Shown here: positions 1 to 9,085 of the stretch, in pieces | How positions within the stretch are numbered: position 1 is the stretch's first letter | Layout: every line of letters starts with the position of its first letter | Assembly (NCBI GenBank): GCA_942492935.1 | Contig: OW818654.1 | Span: 2,790,001-2,854,000 of the forward strand | DNA from: JANJUO01 sp942492935 | GTDB lineage: Bacteria > Bacteroidota > Ignavibacteria > Kapaibacteriales > UBA2268 | Reading direction: 5' to 3' | DNA length: 64,000 bases | Translations under genes and position numbers: made by a program | The notes under the pieces: model-generated | What the model saw: only the letters and a program-made list of their open reading frames with translations | What the model was told of the DNA's origin: nothing | The model's database searches: none

Positions 1-966
1 ACCTGCATTGTGCTTTTCAGTCAATCTTTGAATCATATCTTTAGTCATTGATTCTAAATTAAAAGCAGGATTCCAATTCCACTCTTCTCTTGCTGATGAG
101 TCATCAATTGATTGGGGCCAAGAATCTGCAATTGCTTGACGATAATCAGGATTATAAGTAATTTCAAATTCAGGTATATGCTTTTTAATTTCATTAGCTA
201 AAGTAGCAGGGTCGAAACTCATTGATGCTACATTAAAATCGCTATGATGTTTCAAATTAGAAAAATCCGCTTCTGCAAGGTCAATTGTTGCTTTAATACA
301 ATCAGGCATATACATCATAGGCATAGTAGTATCTTCTCTTAAAAAACAATTATAGAATTTCTTCTTTACAGCTTCATAGAAAATTTCAACTGCATAATCT
401 GTAGTTCCTCCCCCAGGCAATGTTTCAGATGAAATTATACCAGGATAACGTAACCCACGACAATCAAGCCCGAATTTTTGTACATAATAGTCACAAAGTA
501 ACTCACCTGCAACTTTTGTAACGCCATACATTGAAGATGGTTTCAAAACACTTTCCTGTGGAGTATTCACTCTTGGCACTCCTTTTCCCCAAACTGCTAT
601 TGAACTTGGGATAATAACTCTTGCCATTTCGTATTTTACACCCAAATCCAATACATTCATTGTGCCATTCATATTGACATTCCAGCATAAATGCGGGTCG
701 CGTTCTCCAACTGCAGATAAAATTGCAGCAAGGTGAAAAATTGTATCAATATCATATTTGATAACAGCTTGACGTATTGATTCCGCTTTTGTAACATCAA
801 TTACTTCATAAGGACCGCTTTGGGCTATGGCTTTGGGAGGATTATGACGAACATCTGATGCGATTACGTTTTCAGCACCATATTTTTTTCTTAACACAAG
901 AGTTAACTCTGAACCAATTTGCCCATTAGCACCGGTAACAAGAATTTTCTTCATTTCTTTTTTCAT
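1..966 (-). CDS. tdh: L-threonine 3-dehydrogenase, SDR/GalE-like type (3' end beyond window)
   Basis: The gene is read from 966 leftward and runs off the window start after 322 codons, close to the usual length of this family (about 310-320 residues), so only the last few residues should be missing. It has an N-terminal NAD-binding glycine motif GANGQIGSEL, a short-chain dehydrogenase SSMYGVTK segment carrying the catalytic Tyr and Lys, and the signature PGGGTTDYAVEIF followed by MPMMYMPDCIKATIDL. That signature is typical of the epimerase-like L-threonine dehydrogenases of Bacteroidota, which oxidise threonine to 2-amino-3-ketobutyrate. A second in-frame ATG at 954 (MKKILVTGANG) is an equally plausible start. 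The 2-amino-3-ketobutyrate ligase partner is not adjacent; the related enzyme at 28375 looks like serine palmitoyltransferase instead. Confidence 0.85.
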   Translation of the reverse strand, partial: MKKEMKKILVTGANGQIGSELTLVLRKKYGAENVIASDVRHNPPKAIAQSGPYEVIDVTKAESIRQAVIKYDIDTIFHLAAILSAVGERDPHLCWNVNMNGTMNVLDLGVKYEMARVIIPSSIAVWGKGVPRVNTPQESVLKPSSMYGVTKVAGELLCDYYVQKFGLDCRGLRYPGIISSETLPGGGTTDYAVEIFYEAVKKKFYNCFLREDTTMPMMYMPDCIKATIDLAEADFSNLKHHSDFNVASMSFDPATLANEIKKHIPEFEITYNPDYRQAIADSWPQSIDDSSAREEWNWNPAFNLESMTKDMIQRLTEKHNAG

Positions 967-1217
967 AACAAACCTAATTTCATTTTCAAATAATAAAATT
1001 TTAAAATACAAAATTAACTAAAATTCTTAATAAAAATTAATAAAATTATTAATAGTGTACAAAACAAAATCAATCGGTACTTGTTGCTTAATATAAAAAA
1101 ATGTATATGAACTAAATTTCATATTCAATTGACATATTTCGGAAAATATTTATTGGCGATAAAAATATCTGCAGAAAATCAAGAACTTACAATATCACTT
1201 CAGAAATGAATATATGA

Positions 1218-2354
1218 TTATTCATTATAAACAATACCTTTATCTACTCGGAAATAATTTGTATTTAATTGCTTTGGAATTAATTGCTTAATATAACTAT
1301 TTTCAGTAATTGTAATTATTGATTGGGCATCTTTGATTAAAATTTGTTCTAATGTATGGTTGCTTCTATTAGAATCAAGTTCAGAAAAAATATCGTCAAA
1401 AAGTATTACTGGAGTTTCATTTCTAATTTTTTTCAAAAATTCGAATTCAGCAAATTTAAGACTTATCAATAAAGATTTATGCTGCCCTTGAGAAGCAGTT
1501 TCTTTTGCAACAGAACGATTAATATTGATTGCAATTTCATCTTTTTGTGGTCCAAACATTGTAACCCCACGTCTCAACTCTACAAATTTTAATTTTTCAT
1601 AAATCTGCTGATTTTTTAAAATATAATAATCTTTCTCAGGATTTACATCATCGTTATCAATATTATATGGTAGGTAAGTGATTGAAACATTTTCGTTTCC
1701 GCTACTAACTTCTAAATATGATTTCTCAAAAAATGGAATGAACTCATTTATAAATTTGTTTCTTTTAAACATAATATTAGCTGAAGTTTTAATTAGCAAA
1801 TCTGTCCAGATTTCGAATTGAATCTTATCGAATATCCCCTCTCTTAGATTTTTAGTAAGTAGATTATTTCTTTGTTTCAAACACTTTTTTAATTCAAACA
1901 AATCTTCCATATATGACTTAGAAGATTGAGATAAAATTGTGTCTATAAATTGTCTTCTGTCTTGTGGAGTTCCAAATGTAATATTTTTAAAATCCGGAGA
2001 AAGAATTATAACAGGTATCTCACCTATAATATCTTTTGGTGTAAGATTATCTCCATAAGTTGAATTGATTTGCTTTCTTTTTCCATTGTAATATTTAACT
2101 CCCACAAAATAAGGTATAGCTAAATCATTTGTACCTTTAACCAATACTGAATAATTTATATTTCCGAAATTAATTACTGAAGAATCCGATACAGGTAGAA
2201 AACTTTTAGAAATTGCACCAATTGATATAGCTTCGAGCAAAGTAGTTTTTCCACTGCCATTCAATCCATATATAATGTTGAGTTTGTTTCCGAATTTAAT
2301 CTCAGTTAAATTATGATTACGCAAATTTTGAATAGAAAGGGTATTAATAAACAT
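1218..2354 (-). CDS. recF: DNA replication and repair protein RecF
   Basis: This is a 378-residue SMC-like ABC ATPase that loads RecA at single-stranded gaps together with RecO and RecR. Visible motifs are Walker A GLNGSGKTT (residues 30-38), the ABC signature region ASQGQHKSLLISLKFAE, and Walker B VILFDDIFSELD near the C terminus. The length matches the family. It stands alone here, with a 251-bp gap to the threonine dehydrogenase gene and a divergent 459-bp gap to the T9SS protein. It is not next to dnaN, which lies at 31862, so the classical dnaA-dnaN-recF arrangement is broken. Confidence 0.96.
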   Translation of the reverse strand: MFINTLSIQNLRNHNLTEIKFGNKLNIIYGLNGSGKTTLLEAISIGAISKSFLPVSDSSVINFGNINYSVLVKGTNDLAIPYFVGVKYYNGKRKQINSTYGDNLTPKDIIGEIPVIILSPDFKNITFGTPQDRRQFIDTILSQSSKSYMEDLFELKKCLKQRNNLLTKNLREGIFDKIQFEIWTDLLIKTSANIMFKRNKFINEFIPFFEKSYLEVSSGNENVSITYLPYNIDNDDVNPEKDYYILKNQQIYEKLKFVELRRGVTMFGPQKDEIAININRSVAKETASQGQHKSLLISLKFAEFEFLKKIRNETPVILFDDIFSELDSNRSNHTLEQILIKDAQSIITITENSYIKQLIPKQLNTNYFRVDKGIVYNE

Positions 2355-2813
2355 ATTTAAACCAAAATAATTCTCAAAATAAATTGATGATAGTATTTTA
2401 TTAAAATTTTAATACTTTCATGATTACAAAAATAGTTTAAACTACAATCAAAAAAAAATATATATAATTGTGTTTGAAAAATGGATATAAAAATTAATAC
2501 TAATATCGTTTTGCTTCAAACATTCAATCCCGAAAGATTATAAAGAAATAATATTTGATTTCCTTTATAGACAACCATGCTAATTAATAACTATAATTGT
2601 AATAGTTGTATATAATAAATTAAAAAAATTCACCAAAAAAATAAAAAAATTAAAAATAAATTCATTATTGTTTTTTTTTATGTGAATTTTTTACTATTTT
2701 TAATAGATTATTTTTTGTTGGTTAATGAAAAGTGTTAAATAGTTTATGAGTAAAATTAATAGATATAAATAACTAATTTTTTTAATTTTTGTTACAATTT
2801 TTTTGGAGTTTTT
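2355..2813. other. Divergent AT-rich intergenic region between recF and the T9SS giant
   Basis: The 459 bp are very AT-rich with A and T homopolymers and hold no convincing gene. They must carry the promoters of both flanking divergent genes. A TTTG at 2714-2717 followed 22 bp later by TAGTTTAT (2740-2747) loosely resembles the Bacteroidota -33/-7 promoter but departs from consensus. A GGAG at 2805-2808 sits 5 bp before the ATG at 2814 and is a clear ribosome binding site. Confidence 0.4.
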
Positions 2814-5800
2814 ATGAAAAACCATAAAATACTTTTTCTTTCCATCTTTGTGGCTATGTTTTTGTTTGTCAGTACAAAATCAATAGCACAATATTGCGAA
2901 CCATATTTTTATTACGCAGGTAATTATATGGGTATTAATAATGTAAAAATAGCCGATTTGGAAAATGCAACTGATTGGCCATATTCTCCTGGATATAACT
3001 ATTATCAAGGTATGACAGCTAATATGGCACCCGGCGAAAAAGTTAATTTGGAGGTAACATTTGGTAATTCTTATGATATGGGTTTATCTATATGGATAGA
3101 CTGGAATCAAGATGGCTATTTTGACGATAAAAGCGAAATGGCTTGGAATTCTGGTTCTGACCAGTCTGCATCGGGATTTAGTGGTTCATTTACCGTCCCA
3201 TCAAATGCAAGTCTTGGCTATACGCGAATGAGAGTAATGTGCGAATACTACTATATGTATAGTGGCTATCCTCCATACTCTTGTGCATATTACCAATATG
3301 GTGAAGCAGAAGATTATGATGTTTTTATAGCTCCTCCTCCTCCAGACGCTGCGATGGTTTCAATTGATAATCCAACAACTCCATTTAGCTTGGGCTTCAA
3401 TGAAATTCTTGCAACATTTACTAATAAAAATGACAACAAATTAGAAAGTTGTGATTTTTCTTGGTTTGTAAATAATACTCTTCAAGGTGTTTATCATTGG
3501 ACAGGTACAATCAAAAAAGATGAACAAATTCAATTATCACTTGGAAATTATGATTTCCAATATCCTCCAGGTGGACCTTATAATGCATTTAACATAAGAG
3601 TAATCATTTCAAATCAGAATGGTGATGGTGCAGATAAAGATTATGGCAATGATGCGATGAGCGTACTCGTTGCACCTGTATTAAATGATGCTGGTGTGAT
3701 TGGTTTCTTCGGACCTCCAGAAGGTTTTGGTCCCGGTGTAACTGCTGTAAGAGCAAGAGTAATGAACTATGCACCTAAACCATTGAATTCAGTTAGAATA
3801 AGATGGGCTATTGATGGTGTGGAACAACCTTCATTTACAGCCACTGGTTTGAATATTCCTTACCTTGGATATCAGGATATCGTTATTGGTAATTACACAT
3901 TCTACAACAAAACCCCTATGGGACCATTCACAGTTAAAACTTGGACTGAAGTTCCTAATGGTGTAGTTGATGAAGTAAAAGGAAACGATGAGTATAACGG
4001 AGGTATTGGTCCTTCATTCGTTCCTGGAATTTATACCATTGGTGGTTATGGAGCTCATTTCAATACACTAACTGATGCTTCATCTTATCTTAGTGCAAGT
4101 GGGGTTATGGGTACTGGAGCTGTTTATTTTGAAATTCGCCCTGGCACATACAAAGGACAAGTTCTTATTAATGCTAATTTAGTAAACAATAATACAATTG
4201 AATTCCGTTCATCGACTGGAAGAGCATCAGATGTTGTGATTGAAGCAACACCAACTAATCTGAATAACTACTTATTTAGAATTGATGGAATGAAAAACAT
4301 TTATTTGAAAAATTTATCATTCCGTAATACTGCTACAAATACTTCTCTTGCTGGTAATATTTTAGTTATTAATAACGGTAATAATATTAATGCTGATTAT
4401 TGTAACTTCTATGGTGTTGCGTCCGCTCCAAGAAATGCAGCTTATACAAATTTGACATTCAACAACACCAATATGGCTAATATTACAAATTGCATTATTT
4501 TAAATGGTGCAATTGGTATTACTAATCAAGGTACAACAAAAGTAACAAAATCTACTTTTGATAATAATATTATTTCTGATTACACTTGGAAAGGTATCAA
4601 TAATAGTTTCTCAATGCCAGATAATAATGTAATTATCACAAATAATGTTATCCGCAATACAAATACAGTAAAACCACCTTATGGTATTGCATCTGTTAAT
4701 GGAACAACTATCAAGAATAATATTATTGATGGTTTGACTGGCACTGGTACTGATACAAAAGAATCTGGTATTTATGTAAGTGCTACAAGCAATCCAACTG
4801 ATTATACTGATATTTCAAATAATAGAATTATCAATGTTGTAAATGCTAATGGTGTACTTGCTGAAAATGGCAAAGTTAAATTATTGAATAATTTAATAAA
4901 TGGCAATTTGACTGTTGGAAGTACAATGTCATTAGTAAATGTTGATAACACTGTAGGTTATGCTGGAAATAATGTTATTAATGGTGGTAATATTACTGGA
5001 TTAAGAGTAACAAATTCCCCTAATTTTCACTTTGTTTATAATTCAGTAGTTAATAATTCCGTTTCATACCCAAGTGTTTATACTACAATTGGCTCAGGTT
5101 CTATTTTGAGAAATATTTTCCAGAATTATGGAACTGGTTTGGTTGCAGATTTTGCTGGAACAATTACTAATGATGAAAATAATTACTTTACAAAAGGTAC
5201 AAATTTATTAAGATTTAATGGAGTATCATACACGCTACCTGCTTTTGTAGCATTAGGTTATGATAAAAATTCAAGTAGCAAAGAAATCTTCTTTGAGGAT
5301 GTTGCATTGAATAATCTTAAATTAAAAACATATATTCCTGAATTATTAAAAGGTACTGCTTTATCAGGATTGACTGAACCTATGAATAGTGATGTTCAAA
5401 AATTCGATTATGAAGGACATCCAAGAGCTTCATTCTTTATCGGTAGTGACGAAATTAAACTTGAAATTAAAATTCAACGCCAAAGCGAAGGAATAGTAGA
5501 TTGTATTGGAACTCTAAATACTAATATTTCAGTTTCAGCAACTATGTCTTATGGTGTAATTCCAACATATCAATGGGAAAAAGATGGAGTTGTCATTGCT
5601 GGACAAACAAAAGAGATTCTTACATTTGCTGCTTTAAAACTTTCTGACAATGGAGTTTATCGTTGCTTATTAAAAGGACCTGGCGATACTAAAGCCGTTT
5701 ATTCTGAAGGTGTTACTGTATATGTGCTTACTCCAACAGAAATTACAGAAGAACCAAAATCACAATACATCAATATGGGTGGAACTGCAATTTTCCAATT

Positions 5801-6878
5801 TGCAGCACATATTAATGGTAGAAAAGTTGAAGATGCTTTGAAAATGAATGAAATTTCTATTCAATGGTATAAAGTTAAAGCTGGTGGCGATATTACAATT
5901 GTTGATGATAAAAGAATCGCTGGTGCAAAGAGCAATTTAATGACTATCACTAATTACAATGTAGCAGATGAAGGTCAATATTATGCTGTTATTACTGGAT
6001 TATGTGGAACAGCAACAACATCTAAAGCAGAATTAAAAGAAGCAGTTATTGATTTAACCATTACCGAACAACCAATTGCTTCAACTCATTGTGAAGGCGA
6101 AACTGCTGAATTTAAAGTAGAAGCAGTTACTCAAAGTGTTTATGATATTAATTACCAATGGTACAAAGATGGACAAATCTTATTAGAAGGTGCTCAAATT
6201 TCAGGTACAAAAGCATCAAGACTTCGCTTGTATGAAATTGATGCAAATGATGCTGGTGATTATTATTGTATGGTTACTCTCGAAAATACTGCTTTATTCG
6301 AGCAATCTGCTGAAGTTAAACTCACAGTTAATAAATTGCCATCAATTGTTACTCAACCAACTGACGTTACAGTTCAAGTTAGTAAAGACTTTACTTTAAC
6401 TATTGAATTAGATGATGAAAATGATGTTACTTTTGAATGGTTCTTCAATGGAAAATCAATCAGTACAGAAAAAACATATACAAAAACAAATACACAACCT
6501 GAAGACGCTGGAAAATATTGGTGTGTTGTTACAAATAGTTGCGGTGATGTAAAATCAACAGAAGTTAATGTTGTTGTTACTACAGGTACTGTTGGTGTAA
6601 CTGATAAGGTGATTGATGGTTATATACTTGGTGCTATTTATCCAAATCCATCAATGGATGTAGCTGAAATCAGTTATACAATGCCAAATGCTGGTTCATT
6701 GAAAATTTCAGTTGCTGACATTAGTGGCAGAGAAGTAATGGAATTATTAAATGAAACAGTTTCAAATGGTACAAATACATTGAAATTCAATGTAAGTAAT
6801 TTACCAAATGGAGTATATTACATTGTAATGAATACAGGAACTGTCAAACTTACACAAAGATTAACAGTTGTAAAATAA
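2814..6878 (+). CDS. Secreted T9SS cargo protein: GEVED, beta-helix and Ig-like domains
   Basis: This 1354-residue protein has a signal peptide (residues 1-26, ending SIAQ). A GEVED-type domain follows (about 27-172, with IDWNQDGYFDD and GEAEDYDVFI). Next come two CARDB-like beta-sandwich segments (about 178-400), a long Asn-rich right-handed beta-helix region (about 404-870, many N-N-I-I turns, NosD/pectate-lyase-like) and several Ig-like repeats (about 880-1255, with DNGVYRC, DEGQYYA, DAGDYYC and DAGKYWC). It ends in a type A T9SS sorting domain (about 1270-1354, YPNPS...GVYYIVMNTG). The expected fate is export by Sec, then transport across the outer membrane by T9SS. The tyrosine-rich N-terminal domain and beta-helix suggest polysaccharide or surface adhesion; no catalytic residues were identified. 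A strong terminator follows. Confidence 0.93.
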   Translation: MKNHKILFLSIFVAMFLFVSTKSIAQYCEPYFYYAGNYMGINNVKIADLENATDWPYSPGYNYYQGMTANMAPGEKVNLEVTFGNSYDMGLSIWIDWNQDGYFDDKSEMAWNSGSDQSASGFSGSFTVPSNASLGYTRMRVMCEYYYMYSGYPPYSCAYYQYGEAEDYDVFIAPPPPDAAMVSIDNPTTPFSLGFNEILATFTNKNDNKLESCDFSWFVNNTLQGVYHWTGTIKKDEQIQLSLGNYDFQYPPGGPYNAFNIRVIISNQNGDGADKDYGNDAMSVLVAPVLNDAGVIGFFGPPEGFGPGVTAVRARVMNYAPKPLNSVRIRWAIDGVEQPSFTATGLNIPYLGYQDIVIGNYTFYNKTPMGPFTVKTWTEVPNGVVDEVKGNDEYNGGIGPSFVPGIYTIGGYGAHFNTLTDASSYLSASGVMGTGAVYFEIRPGTYKGQVLINANLVNNNTIEFRSSTGRASDVVIEATPTNLNNYLFRIDGMKNIYLKNLSFRNTATNTSLAGNILVINNGNNINADYCNFYGVASAPRNAAYTNLTFNNTNMANITNCIILNGAIGITNQGTTKVTKSTFDNNIISDYTWKGINNSFSMPDNNVIITNNVIRNTNTVKPPYGIASVNGTTIKNNIIDGLTGTGTDTKESGIYVSATSNPTDYTDISNNRIINVVNANGVLAENGKVKLLNNLINGNLTVGSTMSLVNVDNTVGYAGNNVINGGNITGLRVTNSPNFHFVYNSVVNNSVSYPSVYTTIGSGSILRNIFQNYGTGLVADFAGTITNDENNYFTKGTNLLRFNGVSYTLPAFVALGYDKNSSSKEIFFEDVALNNLKLKTYIPELLKGTALSGLTEPMNSDVQKFDYEGHPRASFFIGSDEIKLEIKIQRQSEGIVDCIGTLNTNISVSATMSYGVIPTYQWEKDGVVIAGQTKEILTFAALKLSDNGVYRCLLKGPGDTKAVYSEGVTVYVLTPTEITEEPKSQYINMGGTAIFQFAAHINGRKVEDALKMNEISIQWYKVKAGGDITIVDDKRIAGAKSNLMTITNYNVADEGQYYAVITGLCGTATTSKAELKEAVIDLTITEQPIASTHCEGETAEFKVEAVTQSVYDINYQWYKDGQILLEGAQISGTKASRLRLYEIDANDAGDYYCMVTLENTALFEQSAEVKLTVNKLPSIVTQPTDVTVQVSKDFTLTIELDDENDVTFEWFFNGKSISTEKTYTKTNTQPEDAGKYWCVVTNSCGDVKSTEVNVVVTTGTVGVTDKVIDGYILGAIYPNPSMDVAEISYTMPNAGSLKISVADISGREVMELLNETVSNGTNTLKFNVSNLPNGVYYIVMNTGTVKLTQRLTVVK

Positions 6879-6910
6879 TTGATATTTCAAGTATTTACTG
6901 AGTACATTTT

Positions 6911-6948
6911 AAAAACTCCTGCTAACAGATATAGCAGGAGTTTTTTTT
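6911..6948 (+). terminator. Intrinsic terminator after the T9SS protein gene
   Basis: A perfect 13-bp stem (6911-6923 with 6933-6945) encloses a 9-nt loop. The stem core is ACTCCTGCT/AGCAGGAGT and is followed by a T run. It lies 33 bp after the stop codon. Confidence 0.9.
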
Positions 6949-7049
6949 GTGAATGATGGAATCTTATCTGAAAATATTTTATTTTGAAGTTCAGAAAGAG
7001 TATATTAATACTAATTGGATTTCAAATAAATTATATACTATTCTATACA

Positions 7050-7165
7050 AATCCTAGCGAGATTGTTGGTCTTGCTCAAGTTCCTTCAACTTGAAGAAGG
7101 TTAGGCATTGGACTGAGTGTAGAATTGTGGGGCTTACAAACTTTTAATCCGGCTTGGATTATCAT
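7050..7165 (+). repeat. Possible decayed copy of the 270-bp palindromic intergenic element
   Basis: The stretch AATCCTAGCGAGATTGTTGG followed by TCTTGC resembles the core of the element at 62071-62096. The stretch TTACAAACTTTTAATCCGG at 7134-7152 resembles its right arm. The distance between the two blocks is larger than in the intact copy because of an extra segment holding the small palindrome CTTCAACTTGAAG. The match is by eye only and both flanks are degraded, so this is offered as a relic. It occupies most of the 373-bp gene-free stretch 6879-7251 after the terminator. Confidence 0.35.
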
Positions 7166-7251
7166 TGAATTCATAATTTAATTTTGCCATTACTATATAA
7201 TTTGAATATGCAATGCTAATCAAAATAAATGGGTAAACATTTACCATTAGA

Positions 7252-7872
7252 TTAACTTAGGTCTTCTCCATTCAATTTCCCGTTAGACAAACTATATACT
7301 TTTGCTTTAAATTCTTCAATTTTTGAAATTGGTATATTAATTATATATTCTACTGAATCAGTATAAATTTCTTCATAAGAAATTGCATAATTATCAATTA
7401 ATTTTTTTATTAATGAAATATCGTTATAAGTGCAATTTACTAAAACAGGTTTTGTGATATTTATAACTTTCTTTTCTGAAATTTTCAGAACTTCTTCAGT
7501 GGCATCAGAATATGCCCTTACTAAACCACCAACTCCTAATTTTGTTCCTCCAAAATAGCGAGTAACAACAACGAGTACATCTGATAAATCATATTTCCCT
7601 ATTGTAAATAGAATTGGTTTACCTGCCGAACCAGAAGGTTCACCATCATCAGAAAATCTATAATCTTTACCGTTCCACCCTATTCTATAAGCCCAACAAT
7701 TATGAGTAGCATCAAAAAATTCTGCTCTCACTATATTTAAAACCTTCATTGCTTCGTCTATAGAATTTGTATTATAAACTGAAGCTATAAAAGATGAACC
7801 TTTAATTTTGATTTCTTGTCTTTTAAAACAAGTAACAGTATGATAATAATCAATATTAATTGGTTTTTCCAT
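7252..7872 (-). CDS. IMPACT/YigZ family protein
   Basis: This 206-residue protein contains the N-terminal UPF0029/IMPACT core. Its hallmark motifs are THNCWAYRIG, FSDDGEPSGSAGKPIL, and VVVTRYFGGTKLGVGGLVRAYSD. The C-terminal part corresponds to the DUF1949 domain seen in YigZ. The family is linked to translation regulation (eukaryotic IMPACT inhibits Gcn2), but the bacterial function is unsettled. Its start codon is divergent from bshA: the first codons of the two genes are only about 20 bp apart, so the promoters must lie inside or overlap the opposite coding regions. Confidence 0.9.
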   Translation of the reverse strand: MEKPINIDYYHTVTCFKRQEIKIKGSSFIASVYNTNSIDEAMKVLNIVRAEFFDATHNCWAYRIGWNGKDYRFSDDGEPSGSAGKPILFTIGKYDLSDVLVVVTRYFGGTKLGVGGLVRAYSDATEEVLKISEKKVINITKPVLVNCTYNDISLIKKLIDNYAISYEEIYTDSVEYIINIPISKIEEFKAKVYSLSNGKLNGEDLS

Positions 7873-7892
7873 TAAATAAACCGGAGATTGTT

Positions 7893-9014
7893 GTGAAAAT
7901 TGGTATAGTATGTTACCCTACTTTTGGTGGTAGTGGCATTGTAGCTACTGAACTCGGAATGGGACTTGCTGCAAAAGGGCATCAAGTGCATTTCATAAGT
8001 TATGAAACACCTATGCGACTGGATAAATTTCTTGATAATATTTTCTTTCATGAAGTTGAAATTCCTCATTATCCACTTTTTGAATTTAATCTTTACACTC
8101 TTGCCTTAGCAGGAAAGATAATTGACGTAATAAAGTATGAAAAATTAGATATTGTTCACTCACATTATGCAATTCCACACGCTATTAGTGGTATTTTATC
8201 GCGTGAAGTTTTGAATGATGCTCAAGTTAAATTAGTTACAACTCTTCATGGAACAGATATAACACTTGTGGGTTTAGAACCAGCTTTCCATCCATTAATT
8301 AAATATTCACTTGAAAAATCCGATGCTGTTACGGCAGTATCTGATTATTTAAAAAGTAAAACAGAACAATCTTTCAAGCAAGATAGAAAAATTGACGTAA
8401 TTCCAAATTTTATTGACCCTGAAATTTATAAAAGAATTCCCTGTCCAAATATAAGAAAACAAATTGCTCCAAATGGTGAGAAAATTTTGATTCATATTTC
8501 TAATTTTAGACCAGTGAAAAGAGTTCCGGACACTATTAGAATTTTAGCAGAAGTATCAAAGACTCACAATGTAAAATTATTGTTAATTGGAGATGGTCCA
8601 GAACGTTCTGAATCAGAAAAATTAGCTCGTGAACTTGGAGTATGGGAAAATGTAAAATTTCTTGGCAAACAGCACGCTCTTGTAGAATTATTATCTGCTT
8701 CTGATGTATTTCTTTTGCCAAGTCAATCTGAAAGCTTTGGTTTATCTGCATTAGAAGCAATGGCTTGTGGAGTGCCTGTGGTTGCATCAAATATTGGTGG
8801 AATACCTGAAGTAGTATCTCATCGTGAAACTGGCTATATAGCGGAATTTGGCGATATTGAAAGAATGGCAAAATACGTGAAGGAATTATTAGATAATCAA
8901 AAAAAATGGCAAGCATTTTCAGATATGAGCATAAAAGTAGCGGCAGAAAAATTTGATTCACATAAAATTATATCTATGTACGAAGATGTCTATAAGAGAG
9001 TTTTGGGAGAATAG
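7893..9014 (+). CDS. bshA: N-acetyl-alpha-D-glucosaminyl L-malate synthase BshA (GT4 glycosyltransferase)
   Basis: The enzyme catalyses the first step of bacillithiol synthesis, joining GlcNAc from UDP-GlcNAc to L-malate. It has the family N-terminus KIGIVCYPTFGGSGIVATELG, a TLHGTDITLVG segment, and the GT-B C-terminal donor site with SNFRPVKRV and ESFGLSALEAMACGVPVV. I chose the GTG at 7893, preceded by GGAG at 7883-7886, because it places KIGIVCYP at the conserved N-terminus. The upstream ATG at 7860 would add 11 residues and overlap the divergent IMPACT gene by 13 bp. From 7893 it has 373 residues, the normal length. No other bsh gene is in the window. Confidence 0.93.
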   Translation: MKIGIVCYPTFGGSGIVATELGMGLAAKGHQVHFISYETPMRLDKFLDNIFFHEVEIPHYPLFEFNLYTLALAGKIIDVIKYEKLDIVHSHYAIPHAISGILSREVLNDAQVKLVTTLHGTDITLVGLEPAFHPLIKYSLEKSDAVTAVSDYLKSKTEQSFKQDRKIDVIPNFIDPEIYKRIPCPNIRKQIAPNGEKILIHISNFRPVKRVPDTIRILAEVSKTHNVKLLLIGDGPERSESEKLARELGVWENVKFLGKQHALVELLSASDVFLLPSQSESFGLSALEAMACGVPVVASNIGGIPEVVSHRETGYIAEFGDIERMAKYVKELLDNQKKWQAFSDMSIKVAAEKFDSHKIISMYEDVYKRVLGE

Positions 9015-9024
9015 GGAAAAGTTC

Positions 9025-9069
9025 AAAAAAAAAAACCTTATTTGAAAATTTCAAATAAGGTTTTTTTTT
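9025..9069. terminator. Bidirectional terminator between convergent bshA and TPR gene
   Basis: A 12-bp stem (9036-9047 with 9049-9060; CCTTATTTGAAA against its complement) is flanked by an A run on the left and a T run on the right. It can therefore end transcripts from both directions. Confidence 0.88.
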
Positions 9070-9085
9070 AACAAATCAAAAATCA

